Position numbers and translations under genes: made by a program
Shown here: piece after piece, positions 35,570-47,835 of the stretch
Numbering within the stretch: position 1 is the first letter of the stretch
Layout of the letters: every line of letters starts with the position of its first letter
Assembly: GCA_012934845.2 (NCBI GenBank)
Contig: WNNJ02000704.1
Span: 1 to 64,000 of the forward strand
Direction of reading: 5' to 3'
DNA from: Pomphorhynchus laevis
Lineage: Eukaryota; Acanthocephala; Palaeacanthocephala; Echinorhynchida; Pomphorhynchidae
DNA length: 64,000 nt
Notes under the pieces: generated by a model
Told to the model about the DNA's origin: nothing
The model's database searches: none
What the model saw: only the letters and a program-made list of their open reading frames with translations

Positions 35570-36480
35570 ACGAAAATTGTTGACTGTCATGTCTATCCAA
35601 AACAATTAGATACCGTAACTCATTATGAATGAGCATTATGTTTATTATTTCAGGTTTGGTGTGAAACGTGTTAAGTAGTTTACTAGTCCCAAAAAACTAC
35701 TAACGTCTTGATTTGTTTGTGGCGTTTTAAAGTATCGAATAGCCTCGAATTTTGAATACGATGTACGGGCTCCGTGTTTGTTGATGACACATACACGAAA
35801 TTCGATTTATACTTAGTGAAAAACACATTTATCTTATACCAAAGCTAAGCTTTGTGTTTCAAGTGTGTACAGTACGACCTTAAGTGATTTGTCGTGATCC
35901 GATGTGTCTTTGGCACATATGAGAATGTCATCACAACCATTTTTAGTTGTTAAATTGTTTGTAGTGATGTCATGCTTTGGGTTGTTGTATAATCTTTTTA
36001 ATTTGATCTTGGGCCTCTGTGATCGTAAAAGTTCGAAAATTTGTCCTTCAATTATGTTAACGTTTGCGCCAAAGTCTATCAACATCGGAATCGTAATGTC
36101 ATCGATGAGAATGCTTCGCGTTAGTGTCGTTTGCGACCACGTTAAAAACAAAGTATTCACATGTGATTTATGTTTACTTGATATCTTCATCTTTAATATT
36201 TATTGCGTTGTCAGACTATGATTTTTTATGCAGACTCTTTCAAAAATTTTCAAATGTTAGCAGTATCGGCATGTGTGTCTACATATATCGGCATATCCGT
36301 GTTGGTGTCTACTTTTTCCACATCCTTTGCAATTTCATTGATTCGGGTTCGGAGTGGCTGCGTTATCTTTCAAACATTTTCGTTTCACCCCTCTTGTTTT
36401 CGTTTGTAGCCTGTCACAACTTTGTTAATACTGGTGCTTTCATAATGTTCTTCTATCGCTTTTGAGTGTGATTCTATAAA
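35570..36480 (-). mobile_element. Ty3/Gypsy LTR retrotransposon fossil (pol part)
   Basis: Decayed remains on the minus strand show a zinc-knuckle-like region, a retroviral-type aspartic protease region (LIDFGANVNII) and part of the RT-connection region (SFLGLVNYLTRF). No LTRs, envelope gene or integrase were recognised. The element is broken in several places and appears old. Confidence 0.6.
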
Positions 36481-36574
36481 TAAATACAGATTTTCTTAAA
36501 TAAATAACAGCTAACAGGTAAGATAGGCTAATTAATGACAACGATAATGTTTTTGAGTTATTATTATTTTAATT

Positions 36575-37690
36575 TCTTGGAACAACACCAGTCTTCAGCA
36601 ATACAATTCACTGCTTCAGATTCAGTGGGATCTGAGCGCTCCAGCCAATCCAACACGCCGTATTCCGATTAAACCGTTCGGGGTCTTTCACACCCCCAGA
36701 AGAATCCAATCAAGGCGGTCTATGGTCGGTAATCGCGCAATGAAGAGCCTAAGAAACCTTAGTATATGTTCTGTAGAACGTCTTCTAGAGAATAAGACCA
36801 ATCCCTAGATAGCCCCAGTATCCCAAAGACGCACTTGGGGTTTCCCATTCAATGACAGATACTGGACCCGTTTCAGAGGCCACCTACCTCTCTTTATGAT
36901 ACGTTTAAGTATATCCAGGTCAACTTTCGCAATCCAGATCACCGAAACGGTAAGTCCAGATATTTTACTCAACACGTGAAGATCGGGAGTGGTTGAGGTT
37001 GCAAAATGGAGGAGAGTGCAGAGAGTTCTAGTCTTTTAAGTTTCTTTTTTGTTGCATGAGTGCCACTGCGATTTTTCAGAGTTTAGAATAAGATTAGAAT
37101 GGGATGACTGATCTTTTAATCTTACAAAGAATCAGCTGACGTCCGAGACTACATCTTCACCCCTGCGTCCAGAAAACATAAATGTGATATCATCAGCATA
37201 TGCCACAAGATGTTGATTGCGTTTGAAAGCCTTGCAGGGAACAATGGAGCTAGCAAGATATAAGATAGAAGAAGTGGGAAACCTTGAGGCACACCTGTAA
37301 TAGGGTAGAACTGACGTACATCAGGGACGTCTTCATAGTAGAACCGCTCGGTGTACAGCAATATCTCTACCGAGCTAACAATTCTCGCAGGCAGCCAGAG
37401 GGACATGAGAGAGGAGATAACGAAGGGAATGTATATGCGGTCAAATGCAGCAGAAAAGTCAAGAAAAACAGCCACAGCATGCTGATGACTGTTAACCTGA
37501 CAAAACTGATGCACTTCATCAATTGCTGAATGGATCGAGCGCCCTTTGACAAACCCATGAAAACTTGATGGGATTAAGTTACGCCTACTTAAATTGTCGC
37601 GGATTCTACGCGCAAGCGCTTTTTCGTAGATAGATATTAGGGAATTTGGAATCGAAATGGACCGCAGTTAAGTAGACCGCTTTTAGTAGT
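36575..37690 (-). mobile_element. LINE family D copy, RT to 3' end
   Basis: Minus-strand frames read HGFVKGRSIHSAIDEVHQF, VAVFLDFSAAFDRIYIPFV, PITGVPQGFPLL, and in another frame HLVAYADDITFMFSGRR. The C-terminal part (RLDWILLGV ... RRVGLAGALRSH) is repeated in the fragment at 39715-40025. Truncated at about 37690 by a LINE A2 copy. Clade uncertain (Jockey/R1-grade). Confidence 0.6.
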
Positions 37691-37695
37691 ATTAG

Positions 37696-39005
37696 ACCGC
37701 TTTTCGCTCTAATCACTCTACTGAAATTGCCTGTCTTAAAGTTTATAATGACTTACTAATCTCGCGCGATCATAAATTATGTAGTGTCATAGTTTCTCTT
37801 GATCTATCGTCTGCTTTTGACATCGTCGATCACTCGATTCTTCTACGTCGCCTTCGTCATGATTATGGTTTCTCTTTACCCACTGTATCATGGTTTTCTT
37901 CATATCTATCAAACCGTACATTTCGAGTCTATTCTAACTCTTCTCTCTCCCATCCTTCATCCATCCCGACCGGTGTTCCACAATGCTCCGTATTAGGCCC
38001 TATGCTTTTCTCTCTTCTTCTCGGTGACTTGTCTTCGATTTATCATAAATTTAACTTTCATGTTATGCAATATGCTGATGACATTCTCATCTATGCTCAC
38101 GAACCTGCTTATCGTATTCATGATCTTAGTGTTTCTGTTTCCAGCTGTCTTGTCTCAATTTCCAATCATCTTTCTTCCCTTCGCCTTTCTCTGAATCCCG
38201 ACAAATGTAAAATTATGTGGATCCTACCTCGACGCTTCAGCTTAGAACATCCCTCCGTATCATTAAATTCTACAATTCTTCCTATCGTTGATAATCTCGT
38301 GTTCCTAGGCTTTCATTTCGACAACCGACTTTTACTTAAATATTTCGTTGGTGATAAAGTACGCTCATCTACCTTGATACTCTGCAATCTCCGTCAAGTT
38401 CGTAGATTGATCGATTTCCCTTCTTGTATGACTCTCATTTATTCTCTTCTTTTCTCAAGACTTGATTACTGTCTTAGTCTATTTTCCAACTCACCTAAAT
38501 CCACTCTTCTTCCTTTACAACGCATCATCAACGCTGCCGTCCGAGTTCTCCTCCGTATTCGTCGTTTTGATCATACATCCCACTATCTTGTTTCTCTTGA
38601 TTGGCCTACCATTTATTGTCGTGTTCAAATTCGTCTTCTTATCATTGCTTTTCGCCTTATAACTTCTCATACCCCTTCATTTCTCAACCTTCCTTTTCTC
38701 GACAATTCTCGTACTGTGTATTGTGCTCTGCGTTCCCGTAATTCCCTTCTTTTACATGTCCCAATCTACACTACCTCTTTTGGCTTCCGCTCCTTCGTTG
38801 TGGCTGCTCCTCTCTTGTGGAATCAACTGCCTATTCATATCCGCCAATCAACATCTATGCCGTACTTTAAACGCCAAATCCAATTCCATTTCAACAATTA
38901 ACTAACTATCTGTGACTTTTGAGGTTCTTTTTTGTTTGTTAGTGATCATGTAAGCGTGCATTTTGCACGCATTTGCCACGTTAAATAAATTATTGTATTA
39001 TTATT
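37696..39005 (+). mobile_element. LINE A2 copy, 5'-truncated
   Basis: Starts inside the RT at ccgcttttcgctctaatcac. It carries SAFDIVDHSILLRRLR, a GVPQCSVLGP block (one stop near 37998), MQYADDILIYAHEP and a 299-residue open RT/C-terminal frame (38002-38901). It ends in the gcgtgcattttgcacgc hairpin and tattatta tail. Very similar to the copy at 30286-34822. Confidence 0.85.
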
Positions 39006-39037
39006 AAGAATATTTATGTGTGCAGGCTTGGCTGTTT

Positions 39038-39290
39038 TTAGTTTTTTTGAATCAAGGCACGCAGTGAGTCCAGTTCAGCTGACGCACAGTAGCCGCATAG
39101 GAATGTTTTCATCTTGAAATCGATAAGTTGATTAGTTGTACCGGTTACTGATGTCCAAATATCACATCCTGGTTTGGAACACTGTACTTGATTTGATTCG
39201 TAGTTCAAGACTTCGACTGATGACTGCACACGCTTCTTTTTGCCCATATTGGTCGTGTATATATATTTTTGATATATTTTTGATATATAT
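39038..39290 (-). mobile_element. LINE family B ORF1 start (cysteine module)
   Basis: A 69-codon minus frame (39247-39038) starts MGKKKRVQSSVEVLNYES and carries C-S-K-P-G-C-D-I-W-T-S and FLCGYCASAEL, the same module as in the other ORF1 proteins. Only this part of the element remains. Confidence 0.65.
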
Positions 39291-39439
39291 AATTGAGCAT
39301 TACCAGATTTGACATGTTTTATGATTTAGGGGATTAGAGTGTCAGCATCGCGGCGTTTATTCATGCATATCTCAATCCTTTAATATTAAAAAAGATATAA
39401 ATATAATTATCTACCTGGGATCTCCAGCCTCATCAATTA

Positions 39440-39700
39440 TATCTAAAATTTATTTCCTTCCACTATACCATCTTGATCGTATTTTCTTTTGCCGATTTTA
39501 GCTATGTCCATATGGATTATTACGCCTTTCCCATCGATTAGCGATTTATCTTGCTCTTTGATACCCATTTCTTACATGACCTCGCTGCAGTAATTCGGTC
39601 AATCAGCAACTTTATTAGAGTATAACGTTGTGTCATCAGCAGACAGACGGCACTCAATTTGGGTCGTATTCACATCAAAACCATTTGCGATACAATATGT
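39440..39700 (-). mobile_element. Merlin-like DNA transposon transposase remnant
   Basis: Reading on the minus strand gives LSADDTTLYSNKVAD, then NYCSEVM after a TGA, then SLIDGKGVIIHMDIAKIGKRK followed by YDQDGIVEG. The core fits the ISXO2-like transposase domain (W..FCREV ... GKGV.IE.DE.K.GKRKY..G..VEG). In the family a D-E-S follows; here it is D-I-A. Two in-frame stops and lack of terminal repeats show it is dead. Confidence 0.55.
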
Positions 39701-39714
39701 AAGCTAAAATGAAA

Positions 39715-40025
39715 ATAAAAAATTCTAAATAAATAAATAAATATTTTCTTAATAGAAAGATAACACAAGGCAACAGAACAGAACACAACACATCAGCCAG
39801 TACTTAGACAACGTTCGATACACAGCAGAACCATAATTGTTCATCTGTAGTCTTCCAAAACCTCCTACAAGCTGATGTCTAGATGAATCAGAGCCCTCCA
39901 ACCAATCCAACTCGCCACCTTACGACTGAACCACCCGGGGTCTGCCACCCCCCCCCGAAGGATCCAATCGCGGCGGACGATGCCAGGTAAGCGGGATACG
40001 AGCAGCTTCAAGAACCTTAGCAAAA
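39715..40025 (-). mobile_element. LINE family D, 3' end fragment
   Basis: About 92 bases (ccaaccaatccaactcgcca ... aaggatccaatcgcgg) match 36638-36730 of the other family D copy. Minus-strand residues RDWILRGG and ASWIGWRALIH fit the C-terminus. It ends in a taaataaataaat tail. 40026-40524 beyond it is AT-rich with nothing recognised. Confidence 0.6.
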
Positions 40026-40524
40026 AAATTTTGAAATTCGAAAAAGCTATACCAAAAAAGCTTTGCGCTATTCAATACGACAATTTTCAAACCAAACGCC
40101 CTTTAGTGCCGAAATAAAATGTCTACTTTCTTTGTTTCTATTTCCAGGACACATAAATCGTGCACATTTAAATGTACTCCATATTTGTTTAATTTTGATG
40201 GGTATTACAAAATAAGTTTGTCTTTATGAGACCTTCAAATCCGAATAAGAGAAGGAAAGCGTCATATTCACCAATATCTTAAAGCCACTGAATGTAGTTA
40301 TCTTCGTTTTTGCATGACCCAGACACTAGGCTGACAATATTTAAGAGCATATTGATCTGAAAAGTAAATAACGACATTTCTCTTCACCTGAGTTTATTTG
40401 AGCTAAAATTTCGATAATAATATCTCTACATGTTGCTGTTCAGAATTAATTTGTTTTTTATAAGCCACTTGTTAATTAGAGAAAGCTCTCACGGAGCAAC
40501 AAATGTTGAGGTATCCCTTGTAAT

Positions 40525-41925
40525 AATACAATAATTTATTTAATGTGGCAAATGCGTGCAAAATGCACGCTTACATGACCACTAAAAAGAGAACATCAAA
40601 AGTCACAGGTTAATTAGTTAATTGTTGAAATGGAATTGGATTTGGCGTTTGAAGCACGGCATTGATGCTGATTGGTGGATATGAATAGGCAGTTGATTCC
40701 ACAAGAGAGGAGCAGCCACAACGAAGGAGCGGAAGCCAAAAGAGGTAGTGTAGATTGGGACATGTAAAAGAAGGGAATTACGGAAACGCGGAGCACAGTA
40801 ATCAGGACGAAAATTATCGAAATAAGGAAGGTTGAGAAATGAAGGGGTATAAGGAGTTATAAGGCGAAAAAATGATAAAAAAGCGAATTTGAACACGACA
40901 ATAAATAGTAGGGAAATCGAGAGAAACAAGATGGTGGGATGTATTATCAAAACGACGAAGACGGAGGAGAACTCGGACGACTGCGTTGATGATGCGTTGT
41001 AAAGGAAGAATAGTGGATTTAGGTGAGTTGGAAAATAGACTAAGACAGTAATCAAGTCTTGAGAAAAGAAGAGAAGATATGAGCGTAATACAAGAAGGGA
41101 AATCGATCAATCTACGAATTTGACGGAGATTGTGGAGTATCAAGGTAGATGAGCGTACTTTATCACCAACGAAATATTTAAGTAAAAGTCGGTTGTCGAA
41201 ATGAAAGCCTAGGAAAACGAGATTATCAACGATAGGAAAAATTGTAGAATTTAATGATACGGAGGGATGTTCTAAGCTGAAGCGTCGAGGTAGGATCCAC
41301 ATAATTTTACATTTGTCGGGATTCAGAGAAAGGCGAAGGGAAGAAAGATGATTGGAAATTGAGACAAGACAGTCGTAAGCAGAAACATTAAGATAATGAA
41401 TACGATAAGCAGGTTCGTGAGCATAGATGAGAATGTCATCGGAATATTGCATAACATGGAAGTTAAATGTATGAGAAATAGGAGACAAATCACCGAGAAG
41501 AAAGAAAAGCAAATGGCCTAATTCGGAGTCTTATGGAACAATGGAAGGGATGTGAGAGAGAAAAGTTAGAACAAACGCGAAAAGTACGGTTAGATAGATA
41601 TAAAGAAAACCAAACCATAGTGTGTAAAGAGAAGCCATAATCATTACGAAGACGACGGAGAAGAATCGAGTGATCGACATTGTCGAAAGCAGATGATAGA
41701 TCAAGAGAAACTATGACACTACATAATTTTTGATCGTGCGAGATAAGTAAGTCGTTATAAACTTTACGACATGCAATTTCAGTGGAGTGATAAGAGCGAA
41801 AAGCAGCTTGGAAGGGAGAGAACAAGTTGGAGGAAAAGAGATATGCATTAACTTGCTCGAGAACAAGACGTTCCAGTAGTTTAGAGAGGGTTGAGAGAAG
41901 TGAGATATTACGGTACGAAGATGAT
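40525..41925 (-). mobile_element. LINE A2 copy, 5'-truncated
   Basis: Minus orientation, with the 3' hairpin near 40553-40575 and the aataataca tail at its low-coordinate end. RT motifs: SAFDNVDHSILLRRLR, MQYSDDILIYAHEP (Ala to Ser in the YADD box) and LNPDKCKIMWILPRR. Frames are split near 41510 and 40830. Truncation at about 41925 abuts the 5' end of the family B element. Confidence 0.85.
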
Positions 41926-42040
41926 AGGATTACTTCAACGGAGTTTAAAAGTCTTGGTTATTAAAATTCTTACAATAAAATACATACAATAATTGTTCAA
42001 TTATATTTGAACACGCAAAGACGAATCGAGAATCCTGATA

Positions 42041-43114
42041 ATGTGTGCCAAGAAGAAAAATATATCAAGAGGAAGGCAAGCAAACTCAGGGGATACCGGC
42101 AACAACAGGAAATTCGAGAGTGTACAAGTGGAATGTTCAACTAGCGGTTGTCAAATTTGGACATCGGTAATACAAATTTGTGATGTGGGTGATGATACAC
42201 GTGACGGGCCACCATTCTATTGCGGATTTTGTGCGGCGAAGCAAATCAATGTGTTGATTGAACGTTTAAAGCAATTGGAAAAGGTATTGCAGTGTGACGG
42301 ATTTGCTTAAGTTCCAAATAGATCTATCCCGGTAAACGTAGCTTCTACCGAATACGTATCAGCTGAATGCAATCTACACAAACGTGCTACCTTGGCTAAC
42401 ATCCCCAAATCACAATCTGGTAGTAATAACAACCGGGTGGATAACGACGAACCGAACGTATCTGCTGTCCGCTCAGAAATGGCTCACAACTCGCAAATGC
42501 AAATATCGCGACGACGATCTTCAGTAATAACCGCACAACCTCAACATGAATCCATAAAATCCTCAATAATGACGCCAGGTAACATTCAACATGATGTAGG
42601 CATGACTAGATCTGTACTTCTTAGAGGTGTTTCAAAAGCAAATGTGATTAACTCTCAAGACACTCCTTCACTTAATAGCATGGCATCTGCATATGACTCT
42701 CGTCAGGTACCTCGAAGAAGGGAAGACTTTCATAACCGTGAACAGTGTTTAATTATTGCAAACGTAAAGGAATCTGTCGCTATAAATAGCCAGGCACGAT
42801 TAGACGGCGACTTGGGACATCTACAATCCATTCTTTCGGTGGTATTGCATGAATGTCAAGACGAAGTTGTTAAGAGCATGAAGATAAAATTCGCTTTTCG
42901 TCTCGGTAAGATAAGTAATGAGTTGAGACCCAGACTGCTTAAAGTAGTGTTCAACTCCGCTGAAATTATTCACATAATCTTTAACGGCGCATATCGTTTG
43001 AAAGGGTTGAGTATACGTCTGCTACGCGATCTGAGCATAGATGATCGATTACGTTTGAAAGAGGCTAAATCAGAGTTAGCATGTCGATTAGATTTGGGAG
43101 AAAAAAAAATTTGA
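42041..43114 (+). pseudogene. LINE family B ORF1
   Basis: Starts MCAKKKNISRGRQANSG. The cysteine module is C-S-T-S-G-C-Q-I-W-T-S then PFYCGFCAAKQINVLI. A single TAA at 42308-42310 interrupts an otherwise continuous frame. The C-terminal domain has REQCLIIANVKES, RLGKISNELRPRLLKVVF and YRLKGLSIRLLRDLSIDD, the usual pattern of the ORF1 RRM and C-terminal domain. It would coat element RNA in the ribonucleoprotein particle. Confidence 0.75.
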
Positions 43115-43314
43115 CAATACAAAATTTTCGAGTTGTGCGGAGGCGTCTACATATTCATTGGTAGGAAACTATCAGATGTGCTCAATCCTGCAAACCTTCT
43201 TACCACTTTGGCGCCCTCCGCCTAAGACGCGAAATATTTACTGTTTCACCTTGCCTCAATGTCGATCGGTGTATTCGTGAATTTCGAAAATCTCTTCGCG
43301 ATTCTTCCTTTAAG

Positions 43315-45919
43315 TTGAGCACAAATAATGGTGGTTTAAAAATCATTTACTCGAATATTCGTAGTCTACTTAATAAGCTAGATGAAATAAAATGTCTCTT
43401 TCAAGATATCGTACCAGATGTAGGTATTTTCACAGAATCTTGGCTTAGCTCGTCAATAGCAGTCGTAGATATATTCATTGAGGGATACAGCATAAGTAGA
43501 AGTGATAGAACAGGCAAGATTGGAGGAGGTGTTATCGCGTATATCTCTAATAGGCTTCAATTCCGAGTAATTGAAACTCTTAGTGATGCTATTAACCATA
43601 ATGAAGCATTGTGTATTAGGCTATATTGTCAACACTCAATAACGGTATTGACTGTGTATCGTTCTTCAAGATCAAACACAGATAGCATAGCTGCTTTAAT
43701 GGAGAGAAGTAGTTATTGTGATAGATTTGCTGTACTAGGTGATTTCAACATGCCATCTGTCAATTGGGTTAATTACACTTCCAATGACTCGGATGTCGAG
43801 AGTTTGAAGCTACTTGGCTTAATAAACAGCTTGGCTCTTAAGCAACATGTCAGTCAGAGTACAAGATTTTCACAGGATTCACATTCACTTTTGGATTTAT
43901 GCCTTACTGTACCATATGACATTCTCGATAGATTAAGCTATCTGGACCCAATAGGTCATTCAGATCATGTGGTCATTTCGATTGGTCTGAGCGATGTCTA
44001 CTCACATGGCGTAAATCCGACGTCGTCTGTAAACCCATTCAGAACTGACTTTGCTCTAGTAAATAAATATCTCGTTGGGGTAAAGTGGTTGGATGCTTTT
44101 GATGTTGGCGTCGAATATTCATGGCAGTTTTTCAGGGATACTCTGTACCACCTCCTTAATCGTTTCTCACCTCTTCAGAGTAAACACTGTTTGACATCAA
44201 TCTCACCGCCTTGGTTTAATAGCGACATAAAACATGCTTTAAAGATGAGACGTAAGGCCTTTAATGACTATCGTAAAGACAGAGCTAATTTCAGCACTTA
44301 TAAGAAATAGCGAAACCTCGTTACGTCCATGAAGCGAACTGGTAGGCGATCTCTCGAAAAACAGCTAAATATAAACTGTCACCGTGATCCCCGCTCTTTC
44401 TTTAGGTATGTGACTGCTAAGCATATGCGCTGTAAACCTATAAATTGCATACAACGTGACGATGGGAAATTCATAATTGATTCTTTGCAGATATCAAATA
44501 TGTTTAGAAATCATTTCCATTCTTTGAATCTTGACCATAAGGATGTGACAATGGGTGATCCGTGTACATTTGAATCGCCCGGAGATGACACCAGAGACCT
44601 CTTCCGATGTGATGATGTTCTCCAAGAGCATCGGAAACTTAAATGCAAAGCAGGTGCGGGTCCAGATAGCTTACTGCCCGTATATATGCGCAACATCGCT
44701 GACATAATATGTCATCCACTTTACAATATTTTCTCTGCGTCTGTTGCTTTTGGCGTTGTTCCTTCTGATTGGCAGAATTCCATCATCTGTGCTATTTATA
44801 AGGACGGGGATAGTTCGTCCATTGACAATTATAGGCCTATTAGTCTCACTTGCGTGTGTTGTCGTGTGCTAGAGAGATTGATTAAGCGACGAATAATATA
44901 ATTTCTAAATAGATTTCCAATTTTGAACCCAGCACAGCATGGCTTCCGAAAAGGTTATTCCACGACTACTAATCTTGTACATGCACGTGAAAATTGGTAT
45001 CACTATTATGATCAAGGTATACCAGTTGATGTCATTTTCTTTGATTTCTCAAAAGTTTTCGACTCAGTTAATCACACGCGTCTTATTGAAAAGTTGGGGC
45101 ACATTCATCTCGATAAGAGGATCATAAACTGGATTCGTGTATTCCATTCCAACCGACAAAGTGTCGTACGAGTAAGTGAGTCACTGTCGAGTACATTTCC
45201 AGTGTTGTTAGGTGTCCCACAGGGAAGTGTATTGGGCCCCATCTTATTCAGTCTTTATATCAACGATTTGATACCAAATATCAGTTCATTCAGTTTATTA
45301 TATGCAGATGATCTTAAAGTTTGGCGACCTATTATTTCCGATCTTGATAAACAGCATTTACAAAGCGACGTCAACGTTATATTCAATTGGTCTAAACGAA
45401 AATACTTGAGCATCAATTCCGCTAAATGTACATGTATGCGTATATCACGAAGATCATGTGATCATATTGGAGGTGAGTACCAGGTTGGTTCAATTAGTAT
45501 CGAAAGAACCCACTTATATAAAGATTTGGGAGTTTGGGCTTGTGCTGACTTATCCATTCGAAAGCATTCAGACTACGTGTGTTGCATCACAAAACGCTAA
45601 ATAGGGCATACTCATCGAGCTCTGATAGGCATAGATCCGTTATGCTACCATACCTTAGCAAATGCGTTTTTCTTGAGCCATATCTTATACACATCGCCAG
45701 CTTGTTATCCCGAAACTACTTATGAGCGTCATGCATTGGAGAAAGTGTTCAGATTAACAACTAAATTAGTCTCAGGGCTGCATATTTTTGGCTACGCAAA
45801 ACGACTCCCGATATTAAATATGCCTTGTCAGCGATATATCCGTGACAAGCGAGATCTCTCTCTTGTTTGGAAAATTCTGCATACTAAAGATCATCCACTG
45901 TCACATCTACTGCAACTGA
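43315..45919 (+). pseudogene. LINE family B ORF2: endonuclease and reverse transcriptase
   Basis: The APE endonuclease shows IIYSNIRSLLNKLDEIK, GIFTESWLSS, AVLGDFNMPSVNW, LLDLCLT and GHSDHVVI. The RT shows DNYRPISLTCVCCRVLERLI, QHGFRKGYSTTTNLVHAR, FFDFSKVFDSVNH, GVPQGSVLGPILFSLYIN and LLYADDLKVWRPI. Three in-frame stops (TAG 44308, TAA 44899, TAA 45598) are the only breaks; no frame change occurs over 2.6 kb. The start codon is uncertain because the frame is open upstream of 43315. Confidence 0.85.
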
Positions 45920-47519
45920 AGTATCATCTGTCCTCATGTCCTTGCCCAACAAAACCTCACCTGCCGATCCCCTGCCTACTCACATATTAAAATCTATATG
46001 CTCATCGATATCCCCATTTCTCACAACCTTGTTTAACTCGTCCATCCGCAGTCGTATCTTCCCTTCACACTGGAAATCCGCAATCGTTCGTCCCCTCCTT
46101 AAGAAACAATCGCTCGACCCCTCCCTTCCTTCTAGCTATCGCCCTATTTCACTACTCCCTACTCTTTCTAAGCTCTTAGAACGCCTCATCTTAATACAAA
46201 TCAACGCTTATCTCTCCTCATCCAATCTCTACCCTCCTTTTCAATCCGCTTTCCGCTCTAATCACTCGACAGAAATCGCATGCATAAAAGTGTACAACGA
46301 CTTACTCATTTCTCGAGACAAGGCTCTATATAGTGTTCTCATCTCCCTCGACCTCTCCTCCGCATTCGACATTGTCGACCACTCCGTCCTCCTTTCTCGC
46401 CTTCGTTATGATTACGGCTTTTCTTCCTCCTCCGTAGCATGGTTCGCCTCATATCTATCCGACCGTTCCTTTCGCGTCTGTTCTAATTCATCATCCTCCC
46501 CTCCCATCCCTATTTTTTGCGGGGTCCCACAAGGTTCAGTCCTAGGTCCCCTGCTTTTCTCTCTTCTGCTTGGCGATCTATCTCTGTTTATCAAACCTTA
46601 CTCCTTTAAGGTCAGGCAATATGCCGATGACATTCTAATCTATACTCATGCACGCGCACATCGCATACACGATATCGACATTTCTGCCTCCAACTGTCTT
46701 TCTTCAAACTACAAACGTCTCTCCAATCTCCATCTCATTCTAAACCCCAAAAAGTCCAAAATAATGTGGATCCTCCCCCGTAAACCAAACATATCTCCTC
46801 CCACTGTACATTTTGCCTCATCGATCATCCCCATAGTCCACAATCTCACTTTCTTAAACTTTTATTTCGATGATCACCTTTCTCTTAAACCCTTCGTCCG
46901 TGACAAGGTCCGCTCGTCTAACTTAATTCTTCGTGACATCCGCCGTATCCGCCCCCTTATCGGCTTCCGTTCTTGTATGTCTCTTCTTTTCCCTAAAATC
47001 GATTACTGCCTGAGCCTTTTCGCCAATTCTCCAAAATCCATCATCCTACCCCTACAACGAATAATCAACACCGCCGTTCGAGTGTTCTTTCGTCTCCGTC
47101 GCTTCGACCACACATCCACATATTTTGCCCAACTCTCCTGGCCCACCATCCACATCCGCATCAAACTCCGCCTTCTTCTCGTTACTTTTCGTCTCATCGC
47201 TGTCGGCTCCCTATCGTTCATCAACCTTCCTTTCTTAGACGATACTCGCCCCAACTCGCTATCGCTTCGTTCCTGTCATACCTTCTTACTCCACATTCCT
47301 AATTACTCCAACAACTACGGTCTCTGATCCTTCCTCGTCGTCGCCTCACTCGCCTGGAATCAACTCCATCTCGACGTCCGCCGCGCCCCCTCCTTTATCA
47401 CATTCAAACACCTCCTCCGTTCACACCTTCTCGACACCTGATTCACAGTCTTGTTTTTTTTGTGGTCATGTAAGCGTGCGCTGGCACGCATTTGCCACGT
47501 TAAAATAAATCCTTTTTTT
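45920..47519 (+). mobile_element. LINE A1 copy inserted in LINE B, young
   Basis: A 463-codon RT frame (45936-47327) runs from SLPNKTSPADPLPTHIL through SYRPISLLPTLSKLLERLI, SAFDIVDHSVLLSRLRYDYG, GVPQGSVLGPLLFSLLLGDL and RQYADDILIYTHAR. A single CGA-to-TGA change then stops it 41 codons before the natural end (WNQLHLDVRRAPSF ... RSHLLDT). The 3' hairpin gcgtgcgctggcacgc lies at 47474-47489. The six-base sequence aactga flanks it (45914-45919 and 47520-47525), a likely target-site duplication. The 5' part (ORF1, endonuclease) is absent by truncation. Confidence 0.9.
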
Positions 47520-47835
47520 AACTGAGAGGTTAACCTTCTTTTCGCGGACACCCCCTGATGCTGAAAACACAAAGGTACATTCATGCAGTTTCCTGCTTTG
47601 CCAAACGAGTCGTACGATCTTGGAATTCGCTTCAGAGTGCGACCGTTTTGTCATCTACTGCTTCAAGTTTTTGCGCCCTACTGGATGATGACCCTTCCTT
47701 CTCAAGACAACGGTGGGATTTTCAGTAGTTCATCTGATGAGGGAGGGACAAAACGACTCTTATTCTTTTTATTCTTTTTATTTTGTGAAGCAACTTGTAA
47801 AGATCCTCGGCTCAATTTGTTGTCAATAAATTAGA

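Larger units (their letters stand above)
41936..47830 (+). mobile_element. LINE family B, near full-length, split by an A1 insertion
   Basis: About 4.3 kb of family B sequence interrupted by A1 at 45920-47519. The leader (acggagtttaaaag) precedes ORF1 (42041), then ORF2 with endonuclease and RT. After the insertion the C-terminus resumes at about 47526 (RGHPLMLKTQRYIHAV, RVVRSWNSLQSATV). The element shows four in-frame stops before the insertion but keeps one frame throughout each ORF. The RT is of CR1/Jockey grade (LLYADDLKVWRPI). Confidence 0.85.

Noticed and set aside
36124-36465. Plus-strand 113-residue frame as a membrane protein gene
   Set aside because: It is antisense to the Gypsy fossil and its hydrophobicity follows from AT-rich composition.
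42041-45919. In-frame TAA/TAG stops in LINE B as evidence for an altered genetic code
   Set aside because: Host frames (DTD, PREB-like) end naturally at TAA or TAG at family length, and another B copy has an in-frame TGA, so simple decay is enough.
46412-46594. Open frames antisense to A1 RT (also near 22196-22378 and 47003-47254)
   Set aside because: They mirror conserved RT codons, recur in every A1 copy, and match no protein family.
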